Shown: positions 1-8,080 of the stretch, in pieces | Numbering within the stretch: position 1 is the stretch's first letter | Layout of the letters: each line of letters starts with the position of its first letter | Source of the DNA: RGIG9041 sp045541455 | GTDB taxonomy: Bacteria > Bacillota > Clostridia > Oscillospirales > QAKW01 | Direction: 5' to 3' | Length of the DNA: 64,000 nucleotides | NCBI GenBank assembly: GCA_045541455.1 | Contig: JAZQJA010000046.1 | Span: forward strand, 1 to 64,000 | The notes under the pieces: generated by a model | The model's input: the letters and a program-made list of their open reading frames with translations, nothing else | What the model was told of the DNA's origin: nothing | Databases searched by the model: none | Position numbers and translations under genes: made by a program

Positions 1-69
1 AGGGCAATATAACTATGCGTAGCATAATATCACTGCGAAGCAATATCACTCGCCTTTGGCGAATAAAAC
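1..69. repeat. Array of micro-palindromes with conserved spacers
   Basis: Successive tiny palindromes (ATGCGTAGCAT, GCGAAGC, CGCCTTTGGCG) are separated by near-identical 9-base spacers (AATATCACT twice, then AATAAAACT; ATATAACT precedes the first). The array runs off the left edge, so its full size is unknown. It lies just beyond the terminator of the neighbouring minus-strand gene. I infer a non-coding repeat family that folds into a chain of small hairpins; no function can be read from it. Confidence 0.5.
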
Positions 70-70
70 T

Positions 71-115
71 GGGAGACTTCCTTATGAGAAGTCTCCCAAC
101 GCTCTCTTTTTTTAT
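71..115 (-). terminator. Rho-independent terminator, probably bidirectional
   Basis: A 10-bp perfect stem, GGGAGACTTC with GAAGTCTCCC, has a 7-base loop. On the plus side it is followed by a T-rich run (CTCTCTTTTTTT) and on the minus side by AGTTTTATT. It lies directly downstream of the minus-strand zinc-ribbon gene. Confidence 0.75.
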
Positions 116-567
116 TTAAGTATTCTAATTGAACCTATAATCGGGAGTTCTTTAACCTTACCTGTTGCTGCATTTACAATGCCCATTATCATTAATACAA
201 ACACTGCCAAACCGGCGATACCGGTAAGCCCGCTTAAAACCGAACCGGCTACACCAAGTGGTTTGAAAACGCCATCTAAAATGGTGATTGCAATATCTAT
301 GATAAATAAAACAAGACCTTGGTTTACATGAAATTTTACATATTTTGAATCTTTTTTAACAAGCAATGGAATAAGGAAAAGTATTCCCAGATAAGAAAGA
401 ACTGAAATTCCCTTATTTTCATTAATATCCTGTTCGTCAATACCAAAATCGTTTACAACCTCTGCTTCAACTGTTTGCTGTGAGTCACTGTTAACAGCCG
501 CACCGCAAGAAGAACAGAATTTAACGTTATCTTCAATTTCAGCGCCGCATTTTGCACAAAAAGCCAT
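112..567 (-). CDS. Zinc-ribbon membrane protein, DUF4870/Tic20-like
   Basis: This 151-aa protein starts with a zinc ribbon (CAKCG near residue 4 and CSSCG near residue 18). A polar linker of about 35 residues follows, and then a hydrophobic C-terminal half with about three membrane segments. The segment around KYVKFHVNQGLVLF resembles the conserved core of the DUF4870/Tic20-like family. The start is supported by GGAGGATGAG six to seven bases upstream. It is transcribed divergently from pflB and stands alone. The biochemical role of these proteins is unknown. A second zinc-ribbon membrane protein of a different (TM2) type lies at 34078. Confidence 0.75.
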   Translation of the reverse strand: MAFCAKCGAEIEDNVKFCSSCGAAVNSDSQQTVEAEVVNDFGIDEQDINENKGISVLSYLGILFLIPLLVKKDSKYVKFHVNQGLVLFIIDIAITILDGVFKPLGVAGSVLSGLTGIAGLAVFVLMIMGIVNAATGKVKELPIIGSIRILK

Positions 568-702
568 AATCTCATCCTCCTAAATTAATTATTATTTCTA
601 TTTTACATTACATAAATAGACTTTTCAAGTTATTTTTTTAAAAACTACATATTGTCGTTTGTTTGTAAATAATACACAATAAATTGTATTTTTTATAGTT
701 AT

Positions 703-750
703 ATTTCTATATCGATTATGATAGCAAAATAGAAATTATTGTGTTATAAT
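703..750 (+). promoter_or_regulatory. pflBA promoter with overlapping inverted repeat
   Basis: An extended -10 element, TG-T-TATAAT (742-750), has no good -35 box. Just upstream lies a perfect 8-bp inverted repeat, ATTTCTAT (703-710) and ATAGAAAT (729-736), where a -35 box would be. A weak -35 with an operator-like palindrome fits a regulated promoter. The palindrome does not match the usual Rex half-site (TTGTTAA), so the regulator is unknown. Confidence 0.5.
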
Positions 751-777
751 GTTGTTATCACTCAAAGGAGAATTGAT

Positions 778-3039
778 ATGAGCGATATTCAAGATAAAAT
801 TCAATGGAAAGGTTTTAACGGAAGTAACTGGAAAAAGGAAATTGACCTTCGCCAGTTTATTCAGGATAACTATACACCTTATGATGGTGGGGCTGATTTT
901 TTATTAGGTCCGACAGCCGCAACAAACGCGCTTTGGAAAAAACTACAAAACTTGCAGGCTAAAGAGCGCGAAAACGGCGGTGTGCTTGACATGGATACCG
1001 ATGTTGTATCCACCATGACATCACACAAAGCAGGTTATCTTTCACCGGAAGATACAAGTCTGGAAAAGGTTGTAGGTTTACAAACGGACAAGCCGCTTAA
1101 ACGTGCATTTATGCCATTTGGCGGTATAAAGATGGCAATGGAATCATGCCGCAGTTACGGTTATGAGCCAAGTGAGGAACTGGAAAAGATATTTACAAAA
1201 TATCACACAACTCACAACCAAGCTGTATTTGATGCATACACTCCGGAAATGAAACTTGCCCGTCACAATAAAATAATAACAGGATTGCCCGACACTTATG
1301 GGCGCGGCAGAATTGTCGGTGACTACAGACGTGTTGCGCTGTACGGCATTGACTTTTTGCTGGAGCAGAAAAAACGTGACCTTAAAAAAATGGATAAAGG
1401 CAGCATTGACGACGACACAATAAGACTGCGTCAGGAAGTTTCTATGCAGTGCCGTGCACTGACTGAAATGAAAGAGATGGCTGCTATTTACGGCTTTGAC
1501 ATTTCACAGCCGGCAGCTAATGCTAAAGAGGCTGTTCAGTGGCTTTATTTCGGGTACCTTGCAGCCATTAAAACACAAAATGGTGCAGCAATGAGTGTTG
1601 GCAGAATTTCAGCGTTTTTAGACATCTATATAACACGCGATATCGAACGTGATTTACTGACTGAAAAAGAGGCTCAAGAACTGATAGATCAATTTGTACT
1701 TAAATGCAGAATGGTCAAGTTTGCAAGAATCCAAAGTTACAACGAACTGTTTTCGGGTGATCCGGTTTGGGCAACACTTGCCGTTGCAGGTATCGGTCTT
1801 GACGGCAGACACATGGTTACCAAAACAGACTTCAGGTTTTTACACACACTTGAAAATATGGGTCCGTCACCAGAGCCAAACCTCACTGTTTTATACTCGC
1901 CAAGGCTTCCGCATACTTTTAAAGAATATGCCGCTAAAATTTCAGTTGAAACAAGTTCTATACAGTATGAAAACGACGAGGTTATGCGCCCTGTATGGGG
2001 TGATGATTATGCAATTTGCTGTTGCGTTTCGGCAACTAAAACGGGCAAAGAAATTCAGTTTTTCGGTGCAAGGGCAAACCTTGCAAAATGCTTGCTTTAT
2101 GCAATAAACGGCGGTGTTGACGAAAAAACAAAGCAACAGGTTGCACCATATTATGAGCGTATTACAACCGACTGCCTTGAATATGATGAAGTGTTTGAAA
2201 AATTCGAGCAGATGATGGATTGGCTTGCAAGACTTTATGTAAGCACACTTAATGTTATACATCATATGCATGACAGATACTACTACGAATCGGCACAGAT
2301 GGCGCTTATTGATACAAAGCTTGAACGTACTTTTGCAACAGGTATTGCAGGTTTTTCACATGTTGTTGACTCGTTATCGGCAATTAAGTATGCAAAGGTT
2401 TACCCTATACGCGACGACGACGGCATTGCGGTTGAATACAAAATCGAAGGTGATTTTCCCAGATTTGGCAACGATGATGACAGAGTTGACGATATTGCAA
2501 GGGCAGTGCTTAAAATGTTTATCGGCAAGGTAAGTTCCTATACCACCTACCGTAAATCGACGCCCACAACATCAATACTCACTATTACATCAAATGTTGT
2601 TTACGGCAAAGCCACCGGAAGTTTGCCAGATGGCAGACTTGCAGGCGAGCCGCTATCGCCCGGTGCAAACCCCGCTTACGGTGCCGAAAAAAACGGATTG
2701 CTTGCATCCTTAAATTCAGTTGCCAAACTTAAATACACCTACGCGCTTGACGGTATTTCAAATACACAGACAATTGCACCCGAAGCTTTGGGCGACGGGC
2801 TTGAAGAACAGTGTGCAAACCTTATCAGCCTGCTTGACGGTTACTTCACACGCGGCGGTCACCACCTTAATGTAAATGTGTTTGGTATTGATAAACTTAT
2901 TGATGCTATGGAGCATCCCGAAAAAGAGGAGTATGCAAACTTTACCATTCGTGTGTCAGGCTATGCCGTTAAATTTATTGACCTTACCCGCGAACAGCAA
3001 CTCGATGTTATTGCAAGGTCAGCACACAAGGTACTGTAA
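778..3039 (+). CDS. pflB: Formate C-acetyltransferase (pyruvate formate-lyase)
   Basis: This glycyl-radical enzyme cleaves pyruvate with CoA to acetyl-CoA and formate in anaerobic mixed-acid fermentation. The 753-aa length fits the family. The adjacent catalytic cysteine pair is visible in the segment YAICCCVSATKTG, and the C-terminal glycyl-radical loop in FTIRVSGYAVKFIDL. I start it at the ATG at 778 (MSDIQDKI) because AAAGGAG lies seven bases upstream; the reading frame is open 39 bases further up without a site. The stop codon overlaps the ATG of the activase gene by one base, so the two are translationally coupled. A perfect 16-bp terminator follows the pair. Confidence 0.97.
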   Translation: MSDIQDKIQWKGFNGSNWKKEIDLRQFIQDNYTPYDGGADFLLGPTAATNALWKKLQNLQAKERENGGVLDMDTDVVSTMTSHKAGYLSPEDTSLEKVVGLQTDKPLKRAFMPFGGIKMAMESCRSYGYEPSEELEKIFTKYHTTHNQAVFDAYTPEMKLARHNKIITGLPDTYGRGRIVGDYRRVALYGIDFLLEQKKRDLKKMDKGSIDDDTIRLRQEVSMQCRALTEMKEMAAIYGFDISQPAANAKEAVQWLYFGYLAAIKTQNGAAMSVGRISAFLDIYITRDIERDLLTEKEAQELIDQFVLKCRMVKFARIQSYNELFSGDPVWATLAVAGIGLDGRHMVTKTDFRFLHTLENMGPSPEPNLTVLYSPRLPHTFKEYAAKISVETSSIQYENDEVMRPVWGDDYAICCCVSATKTGKEIQFFGARANLAKCLLYAINGGVDEKTKQQVAPYYERITTDCLEYDEVFEKFEQMMDWLARLYVSTLNVIHHMHDRYYYESAQMALIDTKLERTFATGIAGFSHVVDSLSAIKYAKVYPIRDDDGIAVEYKIEGDFPRFGNDDDRVDDIARAVLKMFIGKVSSYTTYRKSTPTTSILTITSNVVYGKATGSLPDGRLAGEPLSPGANPAYGAEKNGLLASLNSVAKLKYTYALDGISNTQTIAPEALGDGLEEQCANLISLLDGYFTRGGHHLNVNVFGIDKLIDAMEHPEKEEYANFTIRVSGYAVKFIDLTREQQLDVIARSAHKVL

Positions 3040-3746
3040 TGAACGGCATTATTCACTCGTTTGAAAGTTTTGGCGCTTCTGACGGACCTGGGATTAGGTT
3101 TGTGGTATTTATGCAGGGTTGTAATATGCGCTGCAAATACTGCCACAACCCTGACACCTGGAAAAGAGAGGGCGAGAGTTACAGCGCACAACAGGTGCTT
3201 GAAAAGGCAAAACATTACCGTGAATATTGGGGTACAAACGGCGGCATAACTGTAAGCGGCGGAGAACCACTGTTGCAGGCAGAGTTTGTGACAGAACTTT
3301 TTACCCTTGCAAAAAGTGAGGGAATAAGCACTGTGCTTGACACTTCGGGCATAGCGTACGACGGCAGTGAGGTTTTTGACAAACTTTTTTCTGTTACAGA
3401 CCTTGTTTTACTTGATATAAAACATATTGACACTCAAAAGCACAAAGAACTTACAGGGCACGAAAACGCGCCTGTTTTAGCGCTTGCCAAAAAACTTGAC
3501 AGGCTTTGTGTTCCGGTTTGGATAAGGCACGTTTTAGTACCGGGACTTGAAAGTGAAGAGGAACTTTTTAAGCTATCGGATTTTATAAGCACACTTTCAA
3601 ATGTTAAAAAGGTGCAGGTGCTTCCCTATCACACGCTTGGTGTTCACAAGTGGGAGTTGCTTGGTATTCCCTATCAGCTTGAAGGCATATCGCCGCCAAG
3701 CAAAGAAGAATTAGAACATGCAAAGAGAATTTTGCAAAAAGGCTGA
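3039..3746 (+). CDS. pflA: Pyruvate formate-lyase activating enzyme (radical SAM)
   Basis: This radical S-adenosylmethionine enzyme installs the glycyl radical on PflB. The 235-aa protein carries the radical-SAM [4Fe-4S] motif CNMRCKYCHNPD (CxxxCxxC) near residue 29, and GGITVSGGEPLLQ, the SAM-binding GGE motif. Its ATG shares one base with the pflB stop, so expression is coupled to its substrate, as is usual in Firmicutes. Confidence 0.97.
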   Translation: MNGIIHSFESFGASDGPGIRFVVFMQGCNMRCKYCHNPDTWKREGESYSAQQVLEKAKHYREYWGTNGGITVSGGEPLLQAEFVTELFTLAKSEGISTVLDTSGIAYDGSEVFDKLFSVTDLVLLDIKHIDTQKHKELTGHENAPVLALAKKLDRLCVPVWIRHVLVPGLESEEELFKLSDFISTLSNVKKVQVLPYHTLGVHKWELLGIPYQLEGISPPSKEELEHAKRILQKG

Positions 3747-3832
3747 TATTCATGTGATTATAATAACACAATATTATGAAATACATTTGAATATGTGTTT
3801 TTGTCTAATATTAAATATTTTTTTTATAAATT

Positions 3833-3873
3833 AAAGACATATTTGTGAAAAATCACAAATATGTCTTTAATTT
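3833..3873 (+). terminator. pflBA terminator
   Basis: A perfect 16-bp stem (AAAGACATATTTGTGA with its complement 3853-3868) has an AAAA loop and is followed by AATTTT. It lies 86 bases after the pflA stop and separates pflBA from the AT-rich cassette downstream. Confidence 0.85.
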
Positions 3874-3943
3874 TGAGTTAAAATATGTTATTTTATATTT
3901 GAAAATGTTATTAAATTATTTTTTTAGGAAAGAAGTGATTTTA

Positions 3944-4207
3944 ATGGCTATATAGAGTTATAATTCTAAAACATAAAATTATCAAATTAAATTTGGACAT
4001 TCCTTAAAACTAAAACATCCATATGGAGATGAAGATAACATATATAATGCAGATAAAGTTGTATTTTCTGTTTTAAATCAAGGTGTATACAGTGCAGACG
4101 AAACCAATTTAACAATTAATGGATCAAGTGTAAATTTATCTAATTCAAAAGTTAAATATACACCAACGAATTATGATAGACAAACTTTACTTAATAAATG
4201 GAGTTGA
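3944..4207 (+). pseudogene. Small ORF interrupted by two in-frame stops
   Basis: AGGAAAGAAGTG precedes an ATG at 3944. The frame is then broken by TAG at codon 4 (3953) and TAA at codon 11 (3974). After that it stays open for 76 codons to a TGA at 4205. Both stops are one C-to-T change from glutamine codons (CAG, CAA), and the restored start would read MAIQSYNSKTQNYQIKFG. The rest is polar (Asn, Ser, Thr rich) and unrecognised. The ribosome binding site of the next gene (GGAG, 4200) lies inside its last codons, so the two genes were once coupled. I infer a recently decayed gene. Stop readthrough is less likely because neighbouring genes use the standard code. Confidence 0.45.
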
Positions 4208-4212
4208 TTAAT

Positions 4213-5127
4213 ATGCGTAAATTCAACATAATCATTGCTATAATATTAGTCTCTATATTTTTTTCTTCATGTAAAGAAAAAAATATAGAAGAACCAGCAT
4301 TTAAATCACCCATAGAAATTAACGACGAACAAGAATTTTTAGAAAAAGATGATATAAATATCAATACAGAAGAAAGTTCTCAAAATTATAAAACTGAAAC
4401 AAAAGAAGAATCGACACAAATAAATCAAAGCAAAGAAACAACAAAAGAATATAATTATATATTCGTCTCTATCAACTATAATGAAATAAAATATTCAAAG
4501 TACCTTAACGATAAATTATTTGATGCAACATCAGTTTATTGCGATATTGATTACAGTTCACTAAAGCCAACAAAAGAAACTGTAACCGCTACATATTACT
4601 ACAGAAATGAAACCGACGGTTTAAGCGAGGGAAAAACCGAGAACGTTACGCTTTACCAATTACCTGACAATATGCAAAATGACAGCGGTATTCATTTTAT
4701 TGCAGCAAAATTAAGTGACAGAGATTGTGAAATCTTTTATAAATTAAAGGATACTGCCGAACAATCTACAATTTATGATTGGCTTGATACTAATCAACGC
4801 CTATGGGGAAAGAATTATACTGCTGTAGATGAGATAAAGAACATAACAATAATAGAACAGAAAGCAAACGGCAGACAGTGTATAATAGACGATACAATTG
4901 ACATATCGGGCTTTTTTGAGCGCATTTGCAATTTCAAATACAAAGCAGATACAGAATATAGAACTGTCGGCAGAGAAAACGAAAAGCCCGGTCTTTATGG
5001 TATTACAATAAATTATAAAGATGGTTACCAAATGACATTTACTTTTGAGAGAATAAAGCAAGTGCTGCAGGGAAATTATTTAACAGACGATGAATTTGAA
5101 GATTATTTGCTATCATTTTTAGAATAA
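4213..5127 (+). CDS. Lipoprotein of unknown function
   Basis: This 304-aa protein starts MRKFNIIIAIILVSIFFSSC, a classic lipoprotein signal with lipobox-type FFSSC and Cys at residue 20. A charged Glu/Lys/Asn-rich linker (about residues 21-75) follows, and then a globular domain of about 230 residues that I do not recognise. I choose the ATG at 4213, with GGAG ten bases upstream, over the in-frame ATG at 4198. The linker is markedly more AT-rich than the rest. It is expected to be anchored on the outer face of the membrane. It ends at a strong terminator and follows the interrupted ORF. Confidence 0.7.
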   Translation: MRKFNIIIAIILVSIFFSSCKEKNIEEPAFKSPIEINDEQEFLEKDDININTEESSQNYKTETKEESTQINQSKETTKEYNYIFVSINYNEIKYSKYLNDKLFDATSVYCDIDYSSLKPTKETVTATYYYRNETDGLSEGKTENVTLYQLPDNMQNDSGIHFIAAKLSDRDCEIFYKLKDTAEQSTIYDWLDTNQRLWGKNYTAVDEIKNITIIEQKANGRQCIIDDTIDISGFFERICNFKYKADTEYRTVGRENEKPGLYGITINYKDGYQMTFTFERIKQVLQGNYLTDDEFEDYLLSFLE

Positions 5128-5129
5128 AA

Positions 5130-5166
5130 AATACCATGACGAAAAAATTTCGTCATGGTATTTTTT
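5130..5166. terminator. Bidirectional terminator between lipoprotein gene and feo operon
   Basis: The stem ATACCATGACGAAA pairs with TTTCGTCATGGTAT around an AAA loop. It has a T-run on the plus side and A/T-rich flanks on the minus side, where it closes the feoAB transcript. Confidence 0.85.
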
Positions 5167-5167
5167 A

Positions 5168-5326
5168 TTATTTTTTAGTAGAGTGGCAAGAGTCTTTCAT
5201 ACCGCAGTTTTCACAGCCGCAAGAACATGAGGACTTGCCGTTTTTTCTATTAATAATTCCCTTAACTATTATGCTGATAAAAATTGCAGCAACAATTAAA
5301 GCTACAACAACTGTTTGCCAATTCAT
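5168..5326 (-). CDS. FeoB-associated Cys-rich membrane protein
   Basis: This 52-aa protein has one N-terminal membrane helix (WQTVVVALIVAAIFISIIV), then a basic stretch and a cluster of five cysteines, CSCGCENCGMKDSC. This is the architecture of the small Cys-rich proteins encoded directly after feoB in many Firmicutes (PF12669 type). Its ATG overlaps the feoB stop by one base (TAATG), so translation is coupled to FeoB. I infer a role as a membrane partner of the Fe2+ transporter, perhaps metal binding or complex stability, in the place FeoC holds in enterobacteria. Confidence 0.85.
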   Translation of the reverse strand: MNWQTVVVALIVAAIFISIIVKGIINRKNGKSSCSCGCENCGMKDSCHSTKK

Positions 5327-7575
5327 TATTTAATACCCACCTTAACATTATCTGTTTTTGCAGTAAGTACTTTATTACTGTTTTTATCTTTACGGAAGAT
5401 GAGATAAATTAATGCCACAAGAAATGCAAAAGCAATAGCTGTCCAAACAGTAAAGGTGCCATGAGCAATAAGAGTACCTATCTGGTAAATTATAAGCGAT
5501 ACTGCATACGCAAATGCACACATATAGCCTATTGCCGCAAATGTCCATTTAGCGTTATTCATTTCACGTCTGATAGCACCCATTGCTGCAAAACAGGGAG
5601 CGCAAAGGAGATTGAAAACAAGGAAGGAAAAGCCTGAAAGTCTGCCCGAAAAGAACTCTGCACCAAGCATTGACAGTTCGGTTGAAGCGCCCTCTGCAAG
5701 ATCCATAGCTGTATCTGAAAAGGAACTTGCCATTGAAGAAAGCGAACCAAACACACCAACAACTTCTTCTTTGGCGACAAGGCCTAAAATCGTAGCAACA
5801 GCCGACTGCCAGTTGCCAAAACCAAGCGGAACAAAAAGCCAAGCCAAAGCGCCACCGAGTACCTCAAGAATTGATGCACCGCCAAGTTCCTCTGTGATAT
5901 AATGGAAGCCGCCGTCAAACGATAGGCTGTTGAGCACCCATATAATTATACTTGCAGCAAGGATAACGGTACCTGCACGCTTAATAAACGACCAACCGCG
6001 ATCCCAAGTTGTTCTGAAGATATTTGAAGCGACGGGAGCATGATACTGTGGAAGTTCCATAACAAAAGGTGCAGGGTTGCCGGAAAACGCTTTTGTTTTC
6101 TTAAGGATTATACCCGAAACTATAACTGCCCCAACACCAATAAAATAAGCCGCCGTGGCAATAAGACCGCTGCCGCCAAACAGTGCACCTGCAATAAAGC
6201 CAACAATTGGCATTTTAGCACCGCAGGGTATAAAGCCTGTTGTCATAATGGTCATTTTACGGTCTCTGTCCTGCTCGATAGTACGAGATGCCATAATACC
6301 GGGAACACCGCAGCCAGATGCCACAAGCATAGGAATAAAGCTTTTGCCTGAAAGACCGAATTTACGGAAAATTTTATCCATAATGAAAGCCACACGGGAC
6401 ATATACCCGCAGTCTTCGAGTAAAGAGAGAAGCAAAAAGAGAATGAGCATTTGCGGAACAAAGCCTAAAACTGCACCGACACCGCCGACAATACCGTCTT
6501 GGATTAGGCTATAAAGCCAATTTGCAATAACTGGTTCACCCGATGAATTTAAAAGTATCATATCAAGAAGTTCGGGAACACTAACCCAATTTGCCATAAA
6601 AGTATCGGGATAAGTTTCAGCGAAAGAACCGAAAAGCCCGTCATTCATAAATGCAACTGTCCAGTCACCGACTGTTCCGATAGAGAGAGTATAAACAAGC
6701 AACATAACGCCTATAAAAATCGGCAGTGCTAAAATTCTGTTTGTAACTATCAAATCTATTTTATCAGAAACAGTAAGCTTGCCTGCATGCTTTTTCTTAT
6801 AGCAGGTCTTAACAAGTCCTTCGATATATACATAACGATCATTAGTAATAATACTCTCAGCATCGTCATCCATATAAGTTTCAACTTTTGTTATATCCTT
6901 TTCGATATGTTCAAGAGTTTCTTTATTAAGCGCAAGTTGTTTAAGCACCCTTTCATCACGCTCAAATATTTTAATAGCATACCAGCGTTGCTGTTCTTCG
7001 GGCATATTATGTATTGCAGCCTCTTCAATATGTGCAATTGCGTGTTCAACCCTACCGGAAAAGATGTGCATAAGCGTGGGTTTGCCTGCCTTTGCAGCCT
7101 CTATAGCGGCATCTGCCGCCTCTGAAATGCCGTCAAGTTTAAGCGCTGAAATTTCAAGCACCTTGCAGCCAAGCTGACAAGATAATTCTTCAATATTAAT
7201 TCTATCGCCGTTTTTACGAACAACATCCATCATATTGATTGCGACGACTACCGGTATGCCAAGTTCCATAAGTTGAGTGGTAAGGTAGAGATTTCGCTCA
7301 ATATTTGTACCGTCAACAATATTAAGTATTGCATCGGGTCTTTCATTAACAAGATAGTTACGGGCAACAACCTCTTCCAGTGTATAGGGTGAAAGTGAAT
7401 AGATACCCGGAAGGTCGGTTAAAACAACATCTTTATTCTTTTTGAGTTTACCCTCTTTTTTCTCCACAGTAACGCCCGGCCAGTTTCCAACATATTGATT
7501 GGAGCCTGTAAGTGCATTAAACAGTGTAGTCTTACCGGAGTTTGGGTTTCCGGCAAGTGCTATTCTAAGTTCCAT
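5326..7575 (-). CDS. feoB: Ferrous iron transport protein B
   Basis: This membrane Fe2+ transporter has an N-terminal GTPase domain. Visible motifs are G1 GNPNSGKTT at residues 9-17, a G3-type DLPG in LTDLPGIYSLSPY, and G4 NMMD. It is followed by a helical insertion and a C-terminal membrane domain with gate-type repeats (LLEDCGYMSRVAF, SGCGVPGIMASRT). The length of 749 aa is slightly longer than average. It lies 51 bases after feoA and is coupled to the Cys-rich partner. The feoA-feoB gap holds a palindrome similar to the two iron-operator candidates upstream. Confidence 0.97.
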   Translation of the reverse strand: MELRIALAGNPNSGKTTLFNALTGSNQYVGNWPGVTVEKKEGKLKKNKDVVLTDLPGIYSLSPYTLEEVVARNYLVNERPDAILNIVDGTNIERNLYLTTQLMELGIPVVVAINMMDVVRKNGDRINIEELSCQLGCKVLEISALKLDGISEAADAAIEAAKAGKPTLMHIFSGRVEHAIAHIEEAAIHNMPEEQQRWYAIKIFERDERVLKQLALNKETLEHIEKDITKVETYMDDDAESIITNDRYVYIEGLVKTCYKKKHAGKLTVSDKIDLIVTNRILALPIFIGVMLLVYTLSIGTVGDWTVAFMNDGLFGSFAETYPDTFMANWVSVPELLDMILLNSSGEPVIANWLYSLIQDGIVGGVGAVLGFVPQMLILFLLLSLLEDCGYMSRVAFIMDKIFRKFGLSGKSFIPMLVASGCGVPGIMASRTIEQDRDRKMTIMTTGFIPCGAKMPIVGFIAGALFGGSGLIATAAYFIGVGAVIVSGIILKKTKAFSGNPAPFVMELPQYHAPVASNIFRTTWDRGWSFIKRAGTVILAASIIIWVLNSLSFDGGFHYITEELGGASILEVLGGALAWLFVPLGFGNWQSAVATILGLVAKEEVVGVFGSLSSMASSFSDTAMDLAEGASTELSMLGAEFFSGRLSGFSFLVFNLLCAPCFAAMGAIRREMNNAKWTFAAIGYMCAFAYAVSLIIYQIGTLIAHGTFTVWTAIAFAFLVALIYLIFRKDKNSNKVLTAKTDNVKVGIK

Positions 7576-7594
7576 TATAATATCCTCTCTTTCG

Positions 7595-7614
7595 CAGTTA
7601 GTCTTCGCTAACTG
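7595..7614 (-). promoter_or_regulatory. Third GTTAG/CTAAC palindrome, feoA-feoB gap
   Basis: CAGTTAG and CTAACTG form a perfect 7-bp inverted repeat around TCTTCG. The inner 16 bases differ at three positions from the palindromes at 7902 and 7988. It may be a secondary operator, or an RNA hairpin just before the feoB start. Confidence 0.45.
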
Positions 7615-7626
7615 TATTACAAAAAA

Positions 7627-7848
7627 TTATTCAACCTCAATCATTTCAGCGTCTGCCTTACGCAAAGACAGTTCATAACCGCGAACGGTAACTTCAACAG
7701 GATCCCCAAGCGGTGCTACTTTACGGACATACACTTTAACGCCTTTGGTAATGCCCATATCCATAATTCTGCGTCTTAAAGCACCCTCGCCGTGCAGTTT
7801 TTTAACCTGAACTGAATCACCGATTTTCACATCTTTAAGTGTGTTCAT
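7627..7848 (-). CDS. feoA: Ferrous iron transport protein A
   Basis: This 73-aa SH3-like FeoA protein acts in the cytoplasm with FeoB. Family features include GEGALRRRIMDMGITKG, VAPLGDPVEV and the C-terminal RGYELSLRKADAEMIEV. The start is supported by GGAGGAAGCGTAATG. It is the first gene of the feoA-feoB-Cys-rich operon, divergent from the DtxR-type regulator. Confidence 0.95.
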   Translation of the reverse strand: MNTLKDVKIGDSVQVKKLHGEGALRRRIMDMGITKGVKVYVRKVAPLGDPVEVTVRGYELSLRKADAEMIEVE

Positions 7849-7901
7849 TACGCTTCCTCCATATTATTAATTTAACAATAAATTTTGAAACAAAAATCGC
7901 G

Positions 7902-7954
7902 GTTAGCATTTGCTAACTTGATAATATAGTATATATTTTTACAGCATTTGTCAA
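7902..7954 (-). promoter_or_regulatory. feo promoter and overlapping operator
   Basis: On the minus strand TTGACA (7954-7949) is followed after 17 bases by TACTAT (7931-7926). The perfect palindrome GTTAGCATTTGCTAAC (7902-7917) falls at the expected transcription start. This is a repressor-type position. I infer it is the operator of the adjacent DtxR-family protein. Confidence 0.7.
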
Positions 7955-7987
7955 TGCATTTTTTTAGTTTTGTATAATTTAACCACA

Positions 7988-8060
7988 GTTAGCATTTGCT
8001 AACCAAATAGTTTGTGCAAAATAGATAATACTTGAATTGCGCTTCTAATTGTGCTATACT
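7988..8060 (+). promoter_or_regulatory. Regulator promoter with upstream operator copy
   Basis: TTGAAT (8032-8037), a 17-base spacer and TATACT (8055-8060) form the promoter of the DtxR-type gene. A second identical GTTAGCATTTGCTAAC palindrome lies at 7988-8003, upstream of the -35 box. That position could allow activation or cooperative looping with the copy at 7902. Confidence 0.65.
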
Positions 8061-8080
8061 AATAAAAAGAGGTGAACCGT

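Noticed and set aside
663..679. Possible Rex site TTGTAAATAATACACAA upstream of pflB
   Set aside because: It has TTGT and ACAA ends but 17 bases and poor inner symmetry, and it lies more than 60 bases above the -10; AT-rich sequence easily gives this match.
5136..5333. 65-aa plus-strand frame after the lipoprotein gene
   Set aside because: It starts inside a terminator hairpin and is antisense to the FeoB-associated Cys-rich gene, which has the family pattern and a coupled start.
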